A DNA stretch of 64,000 bases. It comes from Rhodospirillaceae bacterium (lineage in GTDB: Bacteria; Pseudomonadota; Alphaproteobacteria; Rhodospirillales; Rhodospirillaceae). Below are positions 9,868-18,891 of the stretch, piece by piece; within the stretch, counting starts at the first letter, position 1; every line of letters begins with the position of its first letter. The stretch is from positions 1 through 64,000 of the forward strand of contig JAQWRV010000011.1 of the NCBI GenBank assembly GCA_029243545.1, read 5' to 3'. The notes beneath the pieces are model-generated. The model saw only the letters and a program-made list of their open reading frames with translations. It did no database searches and was not told where the DNA came from. Position numbers and translations under genes: made by a program.

Positions 9868-11061
9868 CTACCCAAGCAGTGCGCCAATAACCCCGTTGAG
9901 CAGCAAACGCCCCCGGGCAGTGGTTTGAACAGAGTCCAAAGAGAGCGTGATAAGCCCTTCGGACTCAAGCGACTCTAGGGCTTGCTCAGAAACCACACTA
10001 AGGCGCGTCAAACCGGTGGCCTGTTCTAAGGCAGCCAGGTCCAGGCCGTCGTCAAGCCGCAGCCCGAGCATGACCAATTCCTGCCCGCGCGCGTCTGGCG
10101 TGAGGATGCTGTCTTCTATTGTGCTGTGTTCATCAGCCAGCACGTTTTTAAGCCACTGGGCCGGCGGCTTGTGCTTGCGGGTGGCGTGGACTGTTCCATT
10201 TACGCTAACGCGCCCGTGGCCACCGGGGCCGATCCCGGCATACATCCCGCCCTGCCACACATGCACATTGTGTTGGCATGCGTCGCCTGGCTTGGCGTGG
10301 TTAGAAATTTCGTAAGACGGCAAACCAGCGTTGCCCAAAACCTCTTGCGTGACACCGAACAAGGTCACGCCACCATCCTCGCTCGGGAGATCAAACACAC
10401 CGTTTTCAAAATCAGTTTTAAACGGCGTGTTGTCCTCGATGGTCAGTTGGTAGCACGACAGATGCGCACCGCCTGCGGTGTGCAAAACATCAATCGCGCG
10501 TGATAACTCATCGCGCCATTCGGCTTCTGTTTGCTCCGGCCGCGCGTAAATCAAATCAAAGGACAGCCGGTCGAAAATTTCGCCGGCGGATGCAATCGCG
10601 TGCATAGCTTCGGCGGCGGAATGTTTGCGGCCGAGAAATTTAAGCTGCTCATCGTCGATACTTTGCACACCCAGTGATACCCGGTTCACACCGGCATCTT
10701 TGAATGCGGCAAAGCCGTCTGCGTCTACCGTGCCTGGGTTGGCTTCCAAGGTGATCTCTAATTCGTCGTCAAGGGGCCCCTGGGGTTTCCAGTGCGTCCG
10801 TGCCGCGTTGATCACGGCGCTGACCGTGTCCGCGTCCATCAGCGATGGGGTGCCGCCACCGAAAAAGATGGATTTCAGGTGTGTGGCGTCGCACCGCTCT
10901 ACTTCATAGGCCAGTTCGCGCAGCAAGGCGTCGCGCCAGGCACCGTGGTCCACGTGCTCCACCACATGAGAATTAAAATCACAGTAGGGGCATTTGGAAA
11001 CGCAGAACGGCCAGTGCACATAAAGCGCCATCGCTTTGGTACTCTGCGCGGAGGTGTTCAT
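9868..11061 (-). CDS. hemW: Radical SAM heme chaperone HemW
   Basis: 397 residues. The radical-SAM cysteine motif is CVSKCPYC (C20, C24, C27), followed by FFGGGTPS for SAM binding and the C-terminal HemW domain. HemW was long mis-annotated as oxygen-independent coproporphyrinogen oxidase. It is now regarded as a heme-binding chaperone inserting heme into respiratory enzymes, and the short N-terminus before the cluster fits HemW rather than HemN. The start ATG overlaps the rdgB stop by four bases (ATGA), so the pair is translationally coupled. It is the last gene of the rph-rdgB-hemW operon. Confidence 0.92.
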   Translation of the reverse strand: MNTSAQSTKAMALYVHWPFCVSKCPYCDFNSHVVEHVDHGAWRDALLRELAYEVERCDATHLKSIFFGGGTPSLMDADTVSAVINAARTHWKPQGPLDDELEITLEANPGTVDADGFAAFKDAGVNRVSLGVQSIDDEQLKFLGRKHSAAEAMHAIASAGEIFDRLSFDLIYARPEQTEAEWRDELSRAIDVLHTAGGAHLSCYQLTIEDNTPFKTDFENGVFDLPSEDGGVTLFGVTQEVLGNAGLPSYEISNHAKPGDACQHNVHVWQGGMYAGIGPGGHGRVSVNGTVHATRKHKPPAQWLKNVLADEHSTIEDSILTPDARGQELVMLGLRLDDGLDLAALEQATGLTRLSVVSEQALESLESEGLITLSLDSVQTTARGRLLLNGVIGALLG

Positions 11062-11669
11062 GCGAAACAGGCAGCCATCAGTTTTTGAAAGGCGTCGGCG
11101 CGGTGACTTATGGCATGCTTCTTTTCTGGGGCCATTTCCGCGAACGTGATGTCATATCCATCGGGCACGAAAATAGGGTCATAACCAAAGCCACGTTCGC
11201 CGCGCGGCGGGAAGACGAGGGTGCCGGAAGCAGTCCCCTCAAAGGTTTCCACATGGTTGTCTGGCCAGGCCAGGGTCAGCGCGCAAATAAACTGTGCGGT
11301 GCGATCAACCGCATCGTCCATTTCGGTTTCGACCTTGCGCATCGCCAAGCCAAAGTCTTTGTCTTCTCCGGCCCAACGCGCGGAATATATGCCTGGCGCG
11401 CCGTCTAGGGCTGATACGGCGAGGCCGGAATCATCAGCCAAAGACATCTCGCCGGAGGCCTCAGCGGCAGCGCGGGCTTTGAGCTCTGCGTTGGCTACGA
11501 AGGTTGTGCCGGTCTCTTCCGGTTCGGGCAGGCTCAATTCCCCAGCCGAAATCACTTCGGCAGAGAAAGGGTCCAGCAGTGCTTTGATCTCGCGTACTTT
11601 GCCCGGGTTGTGACTGGCAACAATCAGGCGGCCGCCTTTGAAGCGTCTGTGATTCTTCAGGTTTGTCAT
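11058..11669 (-). CDS. rdgB: RdgB/HAM1 family non-canonical purine NTP pyrophosphatase
   Basis: 203 residues from the chosen ATG. RdgB hydrolyses dITP and XTP to monophosphates, keeping deaminated purines out of DNA and [13 protein letters not shown] near 19-28 is the nucleotide-binding loop, [16 protein letters not shown] carries the catalytic acidic residues, and [11 protein letters not shown] completes the signature. An alternative ATG at 11711 would add 14 residues and overlap the end of rph. Neither start has a strong ribosome-binding site, and the shorter form matches the usual family length. Confidence 0.92.
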   Translation of the reverse strand: MTNLKNHRRFKGGRLIVASHNPGKVREIKALLDPFSAEVISAGELSLPEPEETGTTFVANAELKARAAAEASGEMSLADDSGLAVSALDGAPGIYSARWAGEDKDFGLAMRKVETEMDDAVDRTAQFICALTLAWPDNHVETFEGTASGTLVFPPRGERGFGYDPIFVPDGYDITFAEMAPEKKHAISHRADAFQKLMAACFA

Positions 11670-11691
11670 AGTGCCGTGTTCACTGGTGGAC

Positions 11692-12411
11692 CTATTGTTG
11701 GGCCAAAGCATCTTTCTGCAGTGCCACCAATTCGGTTACACCTTTTTGCGCCAGGTTCATCAGGGCTTGGAACTCATTGGCGGTGAAGGGGTCTTCTTCC
11801 GCCGTGCCCTGCACCTCGACGATTTTGTTCGATCCGGTGAGGACAAAGTTTGCGTCGGCCTGGGCATTGGAATCTTCGGCGTAATCCAAATCCAAAACCG
11901 CTGTGCCCTTGTAAAGGCCGCAAGACACCGCTGCGACCGGCTCGCTCATGGGAATCTCGGTGATCAAACCCATGCCGATCATGGTTTCAAAGGCTCGGTG
12001 CAAGGCTAGGTAGGCGCCGGTGATCGAAGCCGTGCGCGTGCCGCCATCGGCCTGCAGAACATCGCAGTCGAGGCGAATCTGAACTTCGCCGAAGCCATCC
12101 ATTTTGGTCACGGCCCGGAGCGCCCGGCCGATGAGGCGCTGGATCTCCTGGGTCCGACCCGACTGTTTGCCTCTGGCGGCTTCGCGGTCGGTGCGGGTGT
12201 TCGTCGCGCGCGGCAGCATGCCGTATTCGGCAGACACCCAGCCTTTTCCAGTACCGCGCATCCACGGTGGCACTCGCTCTTCTACGCTGGCGGTGCACAG
12301 TACATGGGTGTCACCGAACTTCACCAGGCAAGAGCCTTCGGCATGCTTGGCAAAGCCAAGCTCAAAGGAAACGGGGCGTAACTGATTGGCAGTGCGGCCG
12401 GAGGGGCGCAT
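11692..12411 (-). CDS. rph: Ribonuclease PH
   Basis: 239 residues, the normal length. RNase PH is a phosphorolytic 3'-exoribonuclease that trims tRNA precursors. The N-terminal MRPSGR, the phosphate-binding [15 protein letters not shown] and the acidic [18 protein letters not shown] segment are all present. AGGAG lies eight bases before the ATG at 12411 and only two bases before an upstream ATG at 12417, so MRPSGR is taken as the start. It is the first gene of the rph-rdgB-hemW operon and divergent from hrcA. Confidence 0.95.
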   Translation of the reverse strand: MRPSGRTANQLRPVSFELGFAKHAEGSCLVKFGDTHVLCTASVEERVPPWMRGTGKGWVSAEYGMLPRATNTRTDREAARGKQSGRTQEIQRLIGRALRAVTKMDGFGEVQIRLDCDVLQADGGTRTASITGAYLALHRAFETMIGMGLITEIPMSEPVAAVSCGLYKGTAVLDLDYAEDSNAQADANFVLTGSNKIVEVQGTAEEDPFTANEFQALMNLAQKGVTELVALQKDALAQQ

Positions 12412-12567
12412 AAACATAACTCCTGAAGGGGTAGCTCATTCGCTGCGGCGCGGGCGAATGGCAACGTGAGGCCTTCCTACCTGTTTCGGCCCCCTCCGAA
12501 CAAGGGGAAACAAGGGAGAAAAGGGGTTTAACCAGAGGCTCTGGACCCAGACCGTTGCCCGGCTTCA

Positions 12568-12604
12568 TTGACGCCATGCCCCGCCATGCTTACATAGCCC
12601 AACA
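12568..12604 (+). promoter_or_regulatory. Possible hrcA promoter giving a leaderless transcript
   Basis: TTGACG (12568-12573), a 17-bp spacer and TACATA (12591-12596) resemble a housekeeping promoter with a good -35 and a weak -10. Initiation seven bases after the -10 would fall on the A of the hrcA ATG at 12604. No Shine-Dalgarno sequence precedes that ATG, which fits leaderless translation. No CIRCE repeat is visible here. Confidence 0.3.
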
Positions 12605-13689
12605 TGGCCACATCCACGCCCGACCTAACCTTTATGGGCACCGAACCAGTGTCCGAGCTCAACGCGCGCTCCCGCGAGGTGTTCCGCCATATTGTCGACG
12701 CCTATGTGGAAACTGGTGAGCCCGTGGGCTCGCGGACCATTGCCCGCAAACTCAACGGGTCGCTATCTGCGGCGACCATCCGCAACGTCATGTCCGACCT
12801 TGAGTTTGCCGGCCTTCTGTTTGCGCCTCATACCTCCGCCGGGCGCCTACCCACCGAAGCCGGGCTTCGGCTGTTTGTCTCCGGTTTACTGCAGGTGGGG
12901 GGTTTAGATTCCGGTGAACGCAAAGAAATCGAAGCTAAGTGTGCCGCGGCTGGAAAAGGTATGCAGGACGTTTTGGAAACGGCGTCGTCAACGTTATCCG
13001 GCTTATCCCATCATGCCAGCCTGGTCATGGCGCCCAAGTCCGAAACCTCCCTCAAACACATTGAGTTCGTCAGCCTGGCGCCCAGCCGCGCCCTGGTGGT
13101 GATGGTTTCTGAAAACGGCGTGGTCGAAAACCGGGTCATCGAAGTGCCTGAAGGCCTGCCGCCTTCGGCCCTCATCGAAGCCGGTAATTTTCTCTCGGCC
13201 AAGCTGGGCGGGCAGACATTGAGCGAAGCCAAGGATCATATTCTTGCAGACCTGGAACATCGCCGGGCCCAGCTCGACACCTTGACCGCCAAGCTGGTTG
13301 CCACCGGTCTGGCGACCTGGTCCGGTGATCAAAGTGCCGGTGGGTCGTTAATCATTCGTGGTCAGGCCAATCTTTTGAATGACGTCACGGCCCTGGAAGA
13401 TCTCGAACGGGTGCGGCATCTGTTTGAGACCCTGGAAACCAGGGAAGAGATGATCAAGCTGGTTGACTTGGTCGGCGGCGCTGAAGGGGTGCAAATTTTC
13501 ATTGGCGCGCAGAATGAATTGTTCAATCTCGCGGGCTGTTCAATGGTGGTGGCACCCTTTAAGAACGGCCAAGAACAAATTGTCGGTGCTGTTGGTGTCA
13601 TCGGCCCAACCCGCATCAATTACGCCCGCATTATTCCCATGGTGGATTACACGGCCAAAGTCGTGGGCCGCCTTCTTGATCAAACCTAA
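12604..13689 (+). CDS. hrcA: Heat-inducible transcription repressor HrcA
   Basis: 361 residues. HrcA binds CIRCE operators and represses groESL and related chaperone operons. The N-terminal winged helix reads REVFRHIVDAYVETGEPVGSRTIA, with the recognition region AATIRNVMSDLE. TSAGRLPTEAGLRLFV follows, then the GAF-like dimerisation domain. It is divergent from rph, the standard alphaproteobacterial arrangement, and followed by grpE 30 bp downstream. No ribosome-binding site is visible, so the transcript may be leaderless. Confidence 0.95.
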   Translation: MATSTPDLTFMGTEPVSELNARSREVFRHIVDAYVETGEPVGSRTIARKLNGSLSAATIRNVMSDLEFAGLLFAPHTSAGRLPTEAGLRLFVSGLLQVGGLDSGERKEIEAKCAAAGKGMQDVLETASSTLSGLSHHASLVMAPKSETSLKHIEFVSLAPSRALVVMVSENGVVENRVIEVPEGLPPSALIEAGNFLSAKLGGQTLSEAKDHILADLEHRRAQLDTLTAKLVATGLATWSGDQSAGGSLIIRGQANLLNDVTALEDLERVRHLFETLETREEMIKLVDLVGGAEGVQIFIGAQNELFNLAGCSMVVAPFKNGQEQIVGAVGVIGPTRINYARIIPMVDYTAKVVGRLLDQT

Positions 13690-13719
13690 CGCATGATTAG
13701 AAGACATAGGACTATTGGT

Positions 13720-14415
13720 ATGAGTGAGACCGACCCCAAACCGGAAAACGATAACGAAGAGTCGACACCTGTTGACGCTGAAACTGGAACCGCAGACGCT
13801 CAAACCACTGAGGCGGCAGATTTCCAGGCAGACTCACAGGCCGAAGTAGAAGCCGAAGACCCTCCCGAGGATCTCCCGCCAACGCCGGAGCAACGCATCT
13901 TTGAGTTGGAGGCCGCGCTGGCCCACGCCAGTAAAGAGCGTCTACTCGCCTTGGCCGAAGCAGACAACGCGGGTAAGCGGGCTGACAAACGCATTACCGA
14001 CAACGCTAAATACGCCACCTCTAATATCTGCAAATCCATTTTGCCGGTGGCGGATAATCTCGAGCGCGCTCTACTGGCCGTGCCGGAGAACCTTCGGGCG
14101 GATAATGATTTGGTTAAAAACCTGGCTGTCGGCGTGGAAATGACCGCCAAAGAGTTAACCACGGTGCTTGAAGCCCAACGCGTTACCAAGTTCGTCTCGC
14201 TCGACCAGCCGTTTGACCCCAACCATCATCAGGCCATGCAGGAAGTCGAAAACCCCGACATTCCGACGGGCACCATCGTTCAGGTGGTCCAGGAAGGGTA
14301 TATGATGGCCGATCGGCTGCTGCGCCCGGCCATGGTGGTGGTTTCCAAGGGCGGGCCCAAGCGCGAAGCCCCTGCGGCCCCAGCCAGTGACGACAACGCT
14401 GGCGTTAATACCTAA
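13720..14415 (+). CDS. grpE: Nucleotide exchange factor GrpE
   Basis: 231 residues. GrpE releases ADP from DnaK. The first ~60 residues are acidic and low in complexity. A long helix (about 60-125) follows, then the beta domain with FDPNHHQAMQEV and a GTIVQVVQEGYMM-type C-terminus, which is the family signature. AGGA eight bases before the ATG at 13720 makes this start better than the ATG at 13693, which has none. It sits just after hrcA and is probably co-transcribed. Confidence 0.94.
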   Translation: MSETDPKPENDNEESTPVDAETGTADAQTTEAADFQADSQAEVEAEDPPEDLPPTPEQRIFELEAALAHASKERLLALAEADNAGKRADKRITDNAKYATSNICKSILPVADNLERALLAVPENLRADNDLVKNLAVGVEMTAKELTTVLEAQRVTKFVSLDQPFDPNHHQAMQEVENPDIPTGTIVQVVQEGYMMADRLLRPAMVVVSKGGPKREAPAAPASDDNAGVNT

Positions 14416-14530
14416 GTCTAAGCCTTACCAATTTATGATCACTTTACCGCAAGACCTTTCGCGTCTCCTTGAACTGACGCGGATGCCGTGTCACGATTCT
14501 GCCTACAATGTGAACTAGGGAGAGCGGGTC

Positions 14531-15790
14531 ATGAACGCACGGCATGTGGCAATCGGCATCATGATGGGGTGCCTATTAGGCGTTGCTCCGCTGGCGGTCC
14601 AAGCGGCCCCAAAGGATCAAACCGTTGGGCAGACGCTGCGCGTCGATCTCGGTAACCTTGCCAAGCCCAACCCCGATAACGAACAGCGTCCGCGGGAGAT
14701 GAATTTCTCCCGCCCGCGCGATCGCACGGCCGAAGATATTCCACAAGTGCCTGACGGGTTTTCCATTGCCCTGTTTGCAGAGGGCCTGCAGCACGCTCGC
14801 AATATGGAACGCGCACCCAACGGCGACATTTTTATTGCCGAACCGCGCGCCGGCCGCATCTCTATTTTACGCGACACAGATGAAGACGGCTTAGCCGATG
14901 AGCGCTTGACATACATAGACAACCTCAACATGCCCCATGGCATCGCGTTCATCGAAGGCGCCGTGCTGATTGGTGATAAGAACGGCGTGCACAAGTACCC
15001 CTATGCTGCCGATGGCAGCCGCACGCCGTCGTCCAGCGTGTTGCTTACCCCCATCGGTGCACTTGGTCCCAGCGACATGCGGTTCCATTGGGCGCGCAAT
15101 GTCGCTGTCCATCCCGACGGCACACGATTTTATGTGGGCGTCGGCTCGGCCGCCAACATCGCCGATAACCCGCCGCCCCACGCGACGATTCAAGAATTCC
15201 CCATCGATGGCGGGCCGGGCCGCACTTTTGCCTCAGGCATGCGCGTGCCGACGGAAGTGAAGTTCTATCCCGGCACCGAAGACCTCTACACGGTGGTGAA
15301 TGAGCGCGATCGCCAAGGCGACGAACTGGTGCCCGACTATTTTACCCGCGTGCCCGAAGGGGCGTTCTTTGGCTGGCCATATAGTTACATGGGCTCCAAC
15401 CCGCAGCAGGGCTTTGCCGATATACGGCCAGACCTTGTGGCTTCAGCCGTCAAGCCCGACGTGCCGTTTCTCTCTCACTCGGCGGCCATCGATTTGGAAT
15501 TTTACACCGGCGAGCAATTTCCTGAGGCTTATCGCGGCGGCGCGTTCGTCGCCTTGCACGGGTCGTGGAATGCCAATGAGCCGCGCGGATATATCTTGGC
15601 TTATGTGCCGTTCAATGACGGCAAACCGCTTGGTAACTACCAGGTCTTTGCCTCTGGCTTTTGGAACGGTGATGCCGAAAACAGCCAAGTGTGGGGCCGC
15701 CCCGCTGGGGTTTTAATGCTGCCCGATGGCAGTCTTTTGTTGTCGGACGACGTCGGCCAGACCGTGTGGAAGATTACCTATGGAGGCTAG
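14531..15790 (+). CDS. Secreted PQQ-dependent sugar dehydrogenase-like beta-propeller protein
   Basis: 419 residues. A signal peptide covers about 1-25 (hydrophobic core, then LAVQA before APKD), so the protein is periplasmic. The mature part is a glucose/sorbosone-dehydrogenase-type propeller. It opens with IPQVPDGFSIALFAEGLQHARNM, then carries NMPHGIAFIEG, and later HGSWNANEPRGY and RPAGVLMLPDGSLLLSDD. Relatives oxidise sugars using PQQ, but many have no proven activity, so the substrate is left open. GGGAG precedes the ATG at normal spacing. The ASCH gene cluster starts 62 bp downstream and could be read from the same transcript. Confidence 0.78.
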   Translation: MNARHVAIGIMMGCLLGVAPLAVQAAPKDQTVGQTLRVDLGNLAKPNPDNEQRPREMNFSRPRDRTAEDIPQVPDGFSIALFAEGLQHARNMERAPNGDIFIAEPRAGRISILRDTDEDGLADERLTYIDNLNMPHGIAFIEGAVLIGDKNGVHKYPYAADGSRTPSSSVLLTPIGALGPSDMRFHWARNVAVHPDGTRFYVGVGSAANIADNPPPHATIQEFPIDGGPGRTFASGMRVPTEVKFYPGTEDLYTVVNERDRQGDELVPDYFTRVPEGAFFGWPYSYMGSNPQQGFADIRPDLVASAVKPDVPFLSHSAAIDLEFYTGEQFPEAYRGGAFVALHGSWNANEPRGYILAYVPFNDGKPLGNYQVFASGFWNGDAENSQVWGRPAGVLMLPDGSLLLSDDVGQTVWKITYGG

Positions 15791-15852
15791 CGCGTTTCTC
15801 AGTGTCGCATACACGCGGGATTAAAAAAGCCTACACTGATGGTTGAGTGCAT

Positions 15853-16314
15853 ATGGAAAAGACAGATTTGACCCAAGCCTTTTGGGCCGACGTTCGAAAA
15901 GCGGTTCCTGATCTCCCTGACGGCTATCGGGTGCGGCGTGCCAGCGGCAACCCAGAGTTCGCCGAAATTATCATGGACCTGATCCTTACAGAGAAAAAAC
16001 GGGGCCTTTTTGGCTTGAAGCTGCTTCAGGACCGCCAGCCCGAACAAGTGCCGACGCTAGGCGGAGTGATGGTGCTGGTCGATTTTGAAGGCATACCCTG
16101 CGGCGCTGTTCAGACCGTAAAAATCACGCTCACCCCCTACAAAGACATCAACGAAGAACACCTCGCTGTGGAGGGGCCAGAAGCGCGGCAGTTAGATGTC
16201 TGGCAAAACATTCACTGGCCCTATTGGACGACCATGCTTGAACCGCACGGGCTCTCACCAAGTGAAGACATGATTGTCGTCGTCGAGCAATTTAAACTGA
16301 TCTATTCCACGTAG
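15853..16314 (+). CDS. ASCH-domain protein, paralogue 1
   Basis: 153 residues, essentially one ASCH (PUA-like) domain. The opening AFWADVRKAVPD, the central VLVDFEGIPCGAVQT strands, the INEEH..VEG segment and the ending SEDMIVVVEQFKLIY follow the family pattern. ASCH domains bind RNA or nucleosides, and E. coli YqfB of this superfamily hydrolyses N4-acetylcytidine. The lysine-threonine motif that is GxKTGTF in the neighbours is here EKKRGLF (47-53), so the key threonine is missing and activity may be lost. The ATG at 15853 gives the same MEKTD opening as the next gene. First of four such genes. Confidence 0.7.
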   Translation: MEKTDLTQAFWADVRKAVPDLPDGYRVRRASGNPEFAEIIMDLILTEKKRGLFGLKLLQDRQPEQVPTLGGVMVLVDFEGIPCGAVQTVKITLTPYKDINEEHLAVEGPEARQLDVWQNIHWPYWTTMLEPHGLSPSEDMIVVVEQFKLIYST

Positions 16315-16376
16315 GATTCAGAAAGTGGTTTGCTTAGGCTTATGGTTTGACGATCTATATCCGAGGATAAACCTTG

Positions 16377-16844
16377 ATGGAAAAGACAGATCAAACAGAC
16401 GCGTTTTGGCAAAACGTAATGTCCAAGTTTACCGGCGGCGTTGACGACTACTGGGTGCGTCGTATCGGTGGTGATCCAGAAACGGTGAACATCATCCTCG
16501 GCCTTATTTTGAAGGGCGAGAAGACGGGAACCTTCGGCGTGAAAATGCTGCAGGAATGCCAGCCTGAAATCACACCAACACTGAATGGTACGGCCGTGCT
16601 GGTGGATTTCGGTGGCACCCCACATGCAGCCGTTACAACAACGCAACTCACACCAGTGGCGTACAATGATATCAGCGAAGAGCACCACCTAGGTGTCGAG
16701 GGGCTAGGCGCGCGCAAACTTGATGTTTGGCGGAGCATCCACTGGCCCTATTGGACGCGTTTATTGAAACCCCATGGCCTCACGCCGCGCGAAGATATGA
16801 CGATCATGGTGGAACACTTTGAACTTATATATCCCACAGCGTAA
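16377..16844 (+). CDS. ASCH-domain protein, paralogue 2
   Basis: 155 residues, closely related to the preceding gene. Both start MEKTD and share IHWPYWT and PHGL near the C-terminus, which points to a fairly recent tandem duplication. It keeps the full GEKTGTFG motif at 47-54 and ISEEHH..VEG, so it is the better candidate of the pair for a working site. The function (RNA or modified-nucleoside binding, or hydrolysis) is by family only. GAGGA nine bases before the ATG at 16377 fixes the start. The GNAT gene begins four bases after its stop. Confidence 0.72.
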   Translation: MEKTDQTDAFWQNVMSKFTGGVDDYWVRRIGGDPETVNIILGLILKGEKTGTFGVKMLQECQPEITPTLNGTAVLVDFGGTPHAAVTTTQLTPVAYNDISEEHHLGVEGLGARKLDVWRSIHWPYWTRLLKPHGLTPREDMTIMVEHFELIYPTA

Positions 16845-16848
16845 CACA

Positions 16849-17745
16849 ATGACTATCATTCGCCGCTTGATGTCATACGATCGCCCGATGCTTGATGCGT
16901 TTCTCGAGTGCCATCGCGCGTCGTCAATGTTCTTGCGCTCTAATCTCTTTTACAGCGGCCTTATAGACGGCCCCGACCGCTTTCACGGGCTGTACATGGG
17001 TGTGTTTGAGGGCGGCGCCCTCACCGATGTCGCGGCACACTATTGGAACAACAATATAATTCTACAGGCACCGACGATGCCGGTGGAGTTGGCCTGCGCC
17101 GTGGCCAAAGAATCTGGGCGCACCGTCAACGGTGTTCTCGGCCCTTGGGCGCAAGTTAAGGCGGCGGAACCGGGATTGGATTTGGATCGCACCCGCTTGG
17201 GCAAGGTGGTGCCCGAATATCTTTATCTTTTGTCGCTTGATGAGATGGTGGTTCCGGAGCCTCTTTCGTCGGAAGCCGTAACCCATCGCCGCGCCGGCCA
17301 CCACGATCTCGATACGTTGGTTGCTTGGCGGCGGGTTTATGACCACATCACTATGGGCTTTCCCGAACACGCCATCGATGATGAGCTGAACCGGGCCATG
17401 CTTTCCGGCGCCATTGATGACGCCCGGCTTTGGGTCTTGCTCGATGGCGACACGCCCGTGGCCATGACTGGTTTTATCGCCGCTATGCCCGATACGGTGC
17501 AGGTGGGCGGCGTGTTTACGCCTGAATACCAGCGCGGCCGCGGTCATGCCCGTTCCGTCGTGGCTGGGTCCCTCCTGGATGCCAAAGTGGACGGCGCTGT
17601 AGAAGCCATCTTGTTTACGGAGATGGATAATAGCCCCGCCCAGAAAGCTTATGAATCACTCGGCTTCGAACAAGTCGGCGATTACAGTATGGTGGTGGTT
17701 GATCCAAGCACATCGGACGTAAAGAAAAAGGAGACGCAACCATGA
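16849..17745 (+). CDS. GNAT family N-acetyltransferase
   Basis: 298 residues. The C-terminal half (about 145-290) is a GNAT domain: VGGVFTPEYQRGRGHARSV holds the acetyl-CoA pyrophosphate loop QRGRGHA (228-234), and NSPAQKAYESLGFEQVG is the usual C-terminal motif. The N-terminal half resembles a degenerate GNAT-like module, as in tandem-GNAT proteins. The acceptor is unknown. The gene begins four bases after ASCH paralogue 2, and its stop overlaps the start of paralogue 3 (ATGA), so it is embedded in one translation-coupled ASCH-GNAT operon. Confidence 0.8.
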   Translation: MTIIRRLMSYDRPMLDAFLECHRASSMFLRSNLFYSGLIDGPDRFHGLYMGVFEGGALTDVAAHYWNNNIILQAPTMPVELACAVAKESGRTVNGVLGPWAQVKAAEPGLDLDRTRLGKVVPEYLYLLSLDEMVVPEPLSSEAVTHRRAGHHDLDTLVAWRRVYDHITMGFPEHAIDDELNRAMLSGAIDDARLWVLLDGDTPVAMTGFIAAMPDTVQVGGVFTPEYQRGRGHARSVVAGSLLDAKVDGAVEAILFTEMDNSPAQKAYESLGFEQVGDYSMVVVDPSTSDVKKKETQP

Positions 17746-18242
17746 CCCGTCATATCGTTATTGGGGAGGGGCCTGCCCGCCCGGAGGAAGCTATACTCGA
17801 TGCCTTTTGGGCCGAAGCCAAAGCGGCTTTGCCTGATCTGGCCGAAGACCATCAGGTGCGCTCCATCGGTATCGATGAAGAAACCACGGGCCTTATTATG
17901 GAGTTCATCAACGCCGGGACGAAGGTCGGCACCTTTAGTCTGCCGTGGATGATGGAAGCGGAGGGCTACCCACAAACCAAGGCGGGTACGCCGATTATTC
18001 TCACCGGCTATGACGGTAAGCCTCAAGCCGTTATACGGATTGGTGAAACGTGGAATACAACGTTCGGCGGCATCAGTGAAAAAGAAACCAAACTGGATGG
18101 CCCCCCGGTCCAGGACCTTGAGGTCTGGCGACCGTTGCACCGGGAATATTGGAACGGTTTGATGTCCAAGTACGGCAAAAGCTGCACCGACGACATGCCG
18201 ATTATCGTCGAACCCTTTGAGCTCGTTTACACCATTGCCTAA
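17742..18242 (+). CDS. ASCH-domain protein, paralogue 3
   Basis: 166 residues. About 20 extra N-terminal residues precede AFWAEAKAALPDL. The motif is GTKVGTFS at 59-66 (valine for the first threonine, second threonine kept). QAVIRIGE, ISEKETKLDG, LEVWRPLHREYW and DDMPIIVEPFELVY match ASCH proteins well. Its ATG overlaps the GNAT stop, and GGAG lies about nine bases upstream inside the GNAT gene, which indicates translational coupling. It is more diverged from paralogues 1 and 2 than they are from each other. Substrate unknown. Confidence 0.72.
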   Translation: MTRHIVIGEGPARPEEAILDAFWAEAKAALPDLAEDHQVRSIGIDEETTGLIMEFINAGTKVGTFSLPWMMEAEGYPQTKAGTPIILTGYDGKPQAVIRIGETWNTTFGGISEKETKLDGPPVQDLEVWRPLHREYWNGLMSKYGKSCTDDMPIIVEPFELVYTIA

Positions 18243-18279
18243 AAATGAGCGGGCATGTAACGCGTGGGGTGTCGTCATT

Positions 18280-18891
18280 ATGCGCTTTATTTTTCCGATT
18301 GCGTGCGTCGCGCTGGCCGCTGTTCTCATCGGTCTTCTGTTAGAACCAAAAGCCTATCGTGCCATCCGCCATATATCCGGTTTGTCCGGTCCAGAAGAAA
18401 TGGGCCGAGACGGGTCTTCCATGGCCAGCCATCACACCATCGACCTGTTCTGGCAGGCATGTTTACCTAGCATGGATCAGCCGCCAGCCGATGGGTTCTA
18501 CAGAGTGCGTTCCATCGGTGGCACGCCGGAAATCACCGAGGCGATCACCAAACTCATTCTAGCAGGCGATAAAACAGGGACCTTCACCTCGCCGTGGATG
18601 TTTGAGGGTGACCGCGAGATCACACCGGTGGTGGGCGGTTATTCAATTCTGACGGATTCAAATAACGCCCCCGCCGCCGTCCTTAAGACCACATTACTGA
18701 TGACCCTGCCGTTTAATCAGATCACGGAAAACGAAACCGCCATTGATGGCCCGCGTGTCCGCCCAATTGATGTATGGCGGCCTATTCACGTGGCGTTTTT
18801 TACCAATGAGCTTGAGGCTCGTGGCAAGACGTTTGATGAAGGCATGCCGGTGACCGTGGAACAGTTCAAAGTGGTGTGCACCAGCTCTTAG
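18280..18891 (+). CDS. Membrane-anchored ASCH-domain protein, paralogue 4
   Basis: 203 residues. A strongly hydrophobic segment (about 3-21, FIFPIACVALAAVLIGLLL) at the extreme N-terminus has no obvious cleavage site and looks like a single-pass anchor. A linker to about residue 50 follows, then an ASCH domain: DLFWQACLPS, GDKTGTFT at 96-103, ITENE..IDG, DVWRPIHVAFF and EGMPVTVEQFKVV. The complete KTGT motif suggests a competent site. The topology (domain inside or outside) is unclear. A membrane-tethered ASCH domain is unusual. The ATG is chosen because an upstream TTG lies inside paralogue 3. Confidence 0.65.
   Translation: MRFIFPIACVALAAVLIGLLLEPKAYRAIRHISGLSGPEEMGRDGSSMASHHTIDLFWQACLPSMDQPPADGFYRVRSIGGTPEITEAITKLILAGDKTGTFTSPWMFEGDREITPVVGGYSILTDSNNAPAAVLKTTLLMTLPFNQITENETAIDGPRVRPIDVWRPIHVAFFTNELEARGKTFDEGMPVTVEQFKVVCTSS

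Noticed and set aside
15853-18891. The ASCH-GNAT run considered as a classical toxin-antitoxin pair
   Set aside because: The GNAT protein is about twice the size of GNAT toxins and has a two-module layout, and no RHH or HTH antitoxin is present. The idea remains open only in the looser acetylation form given in the findings.
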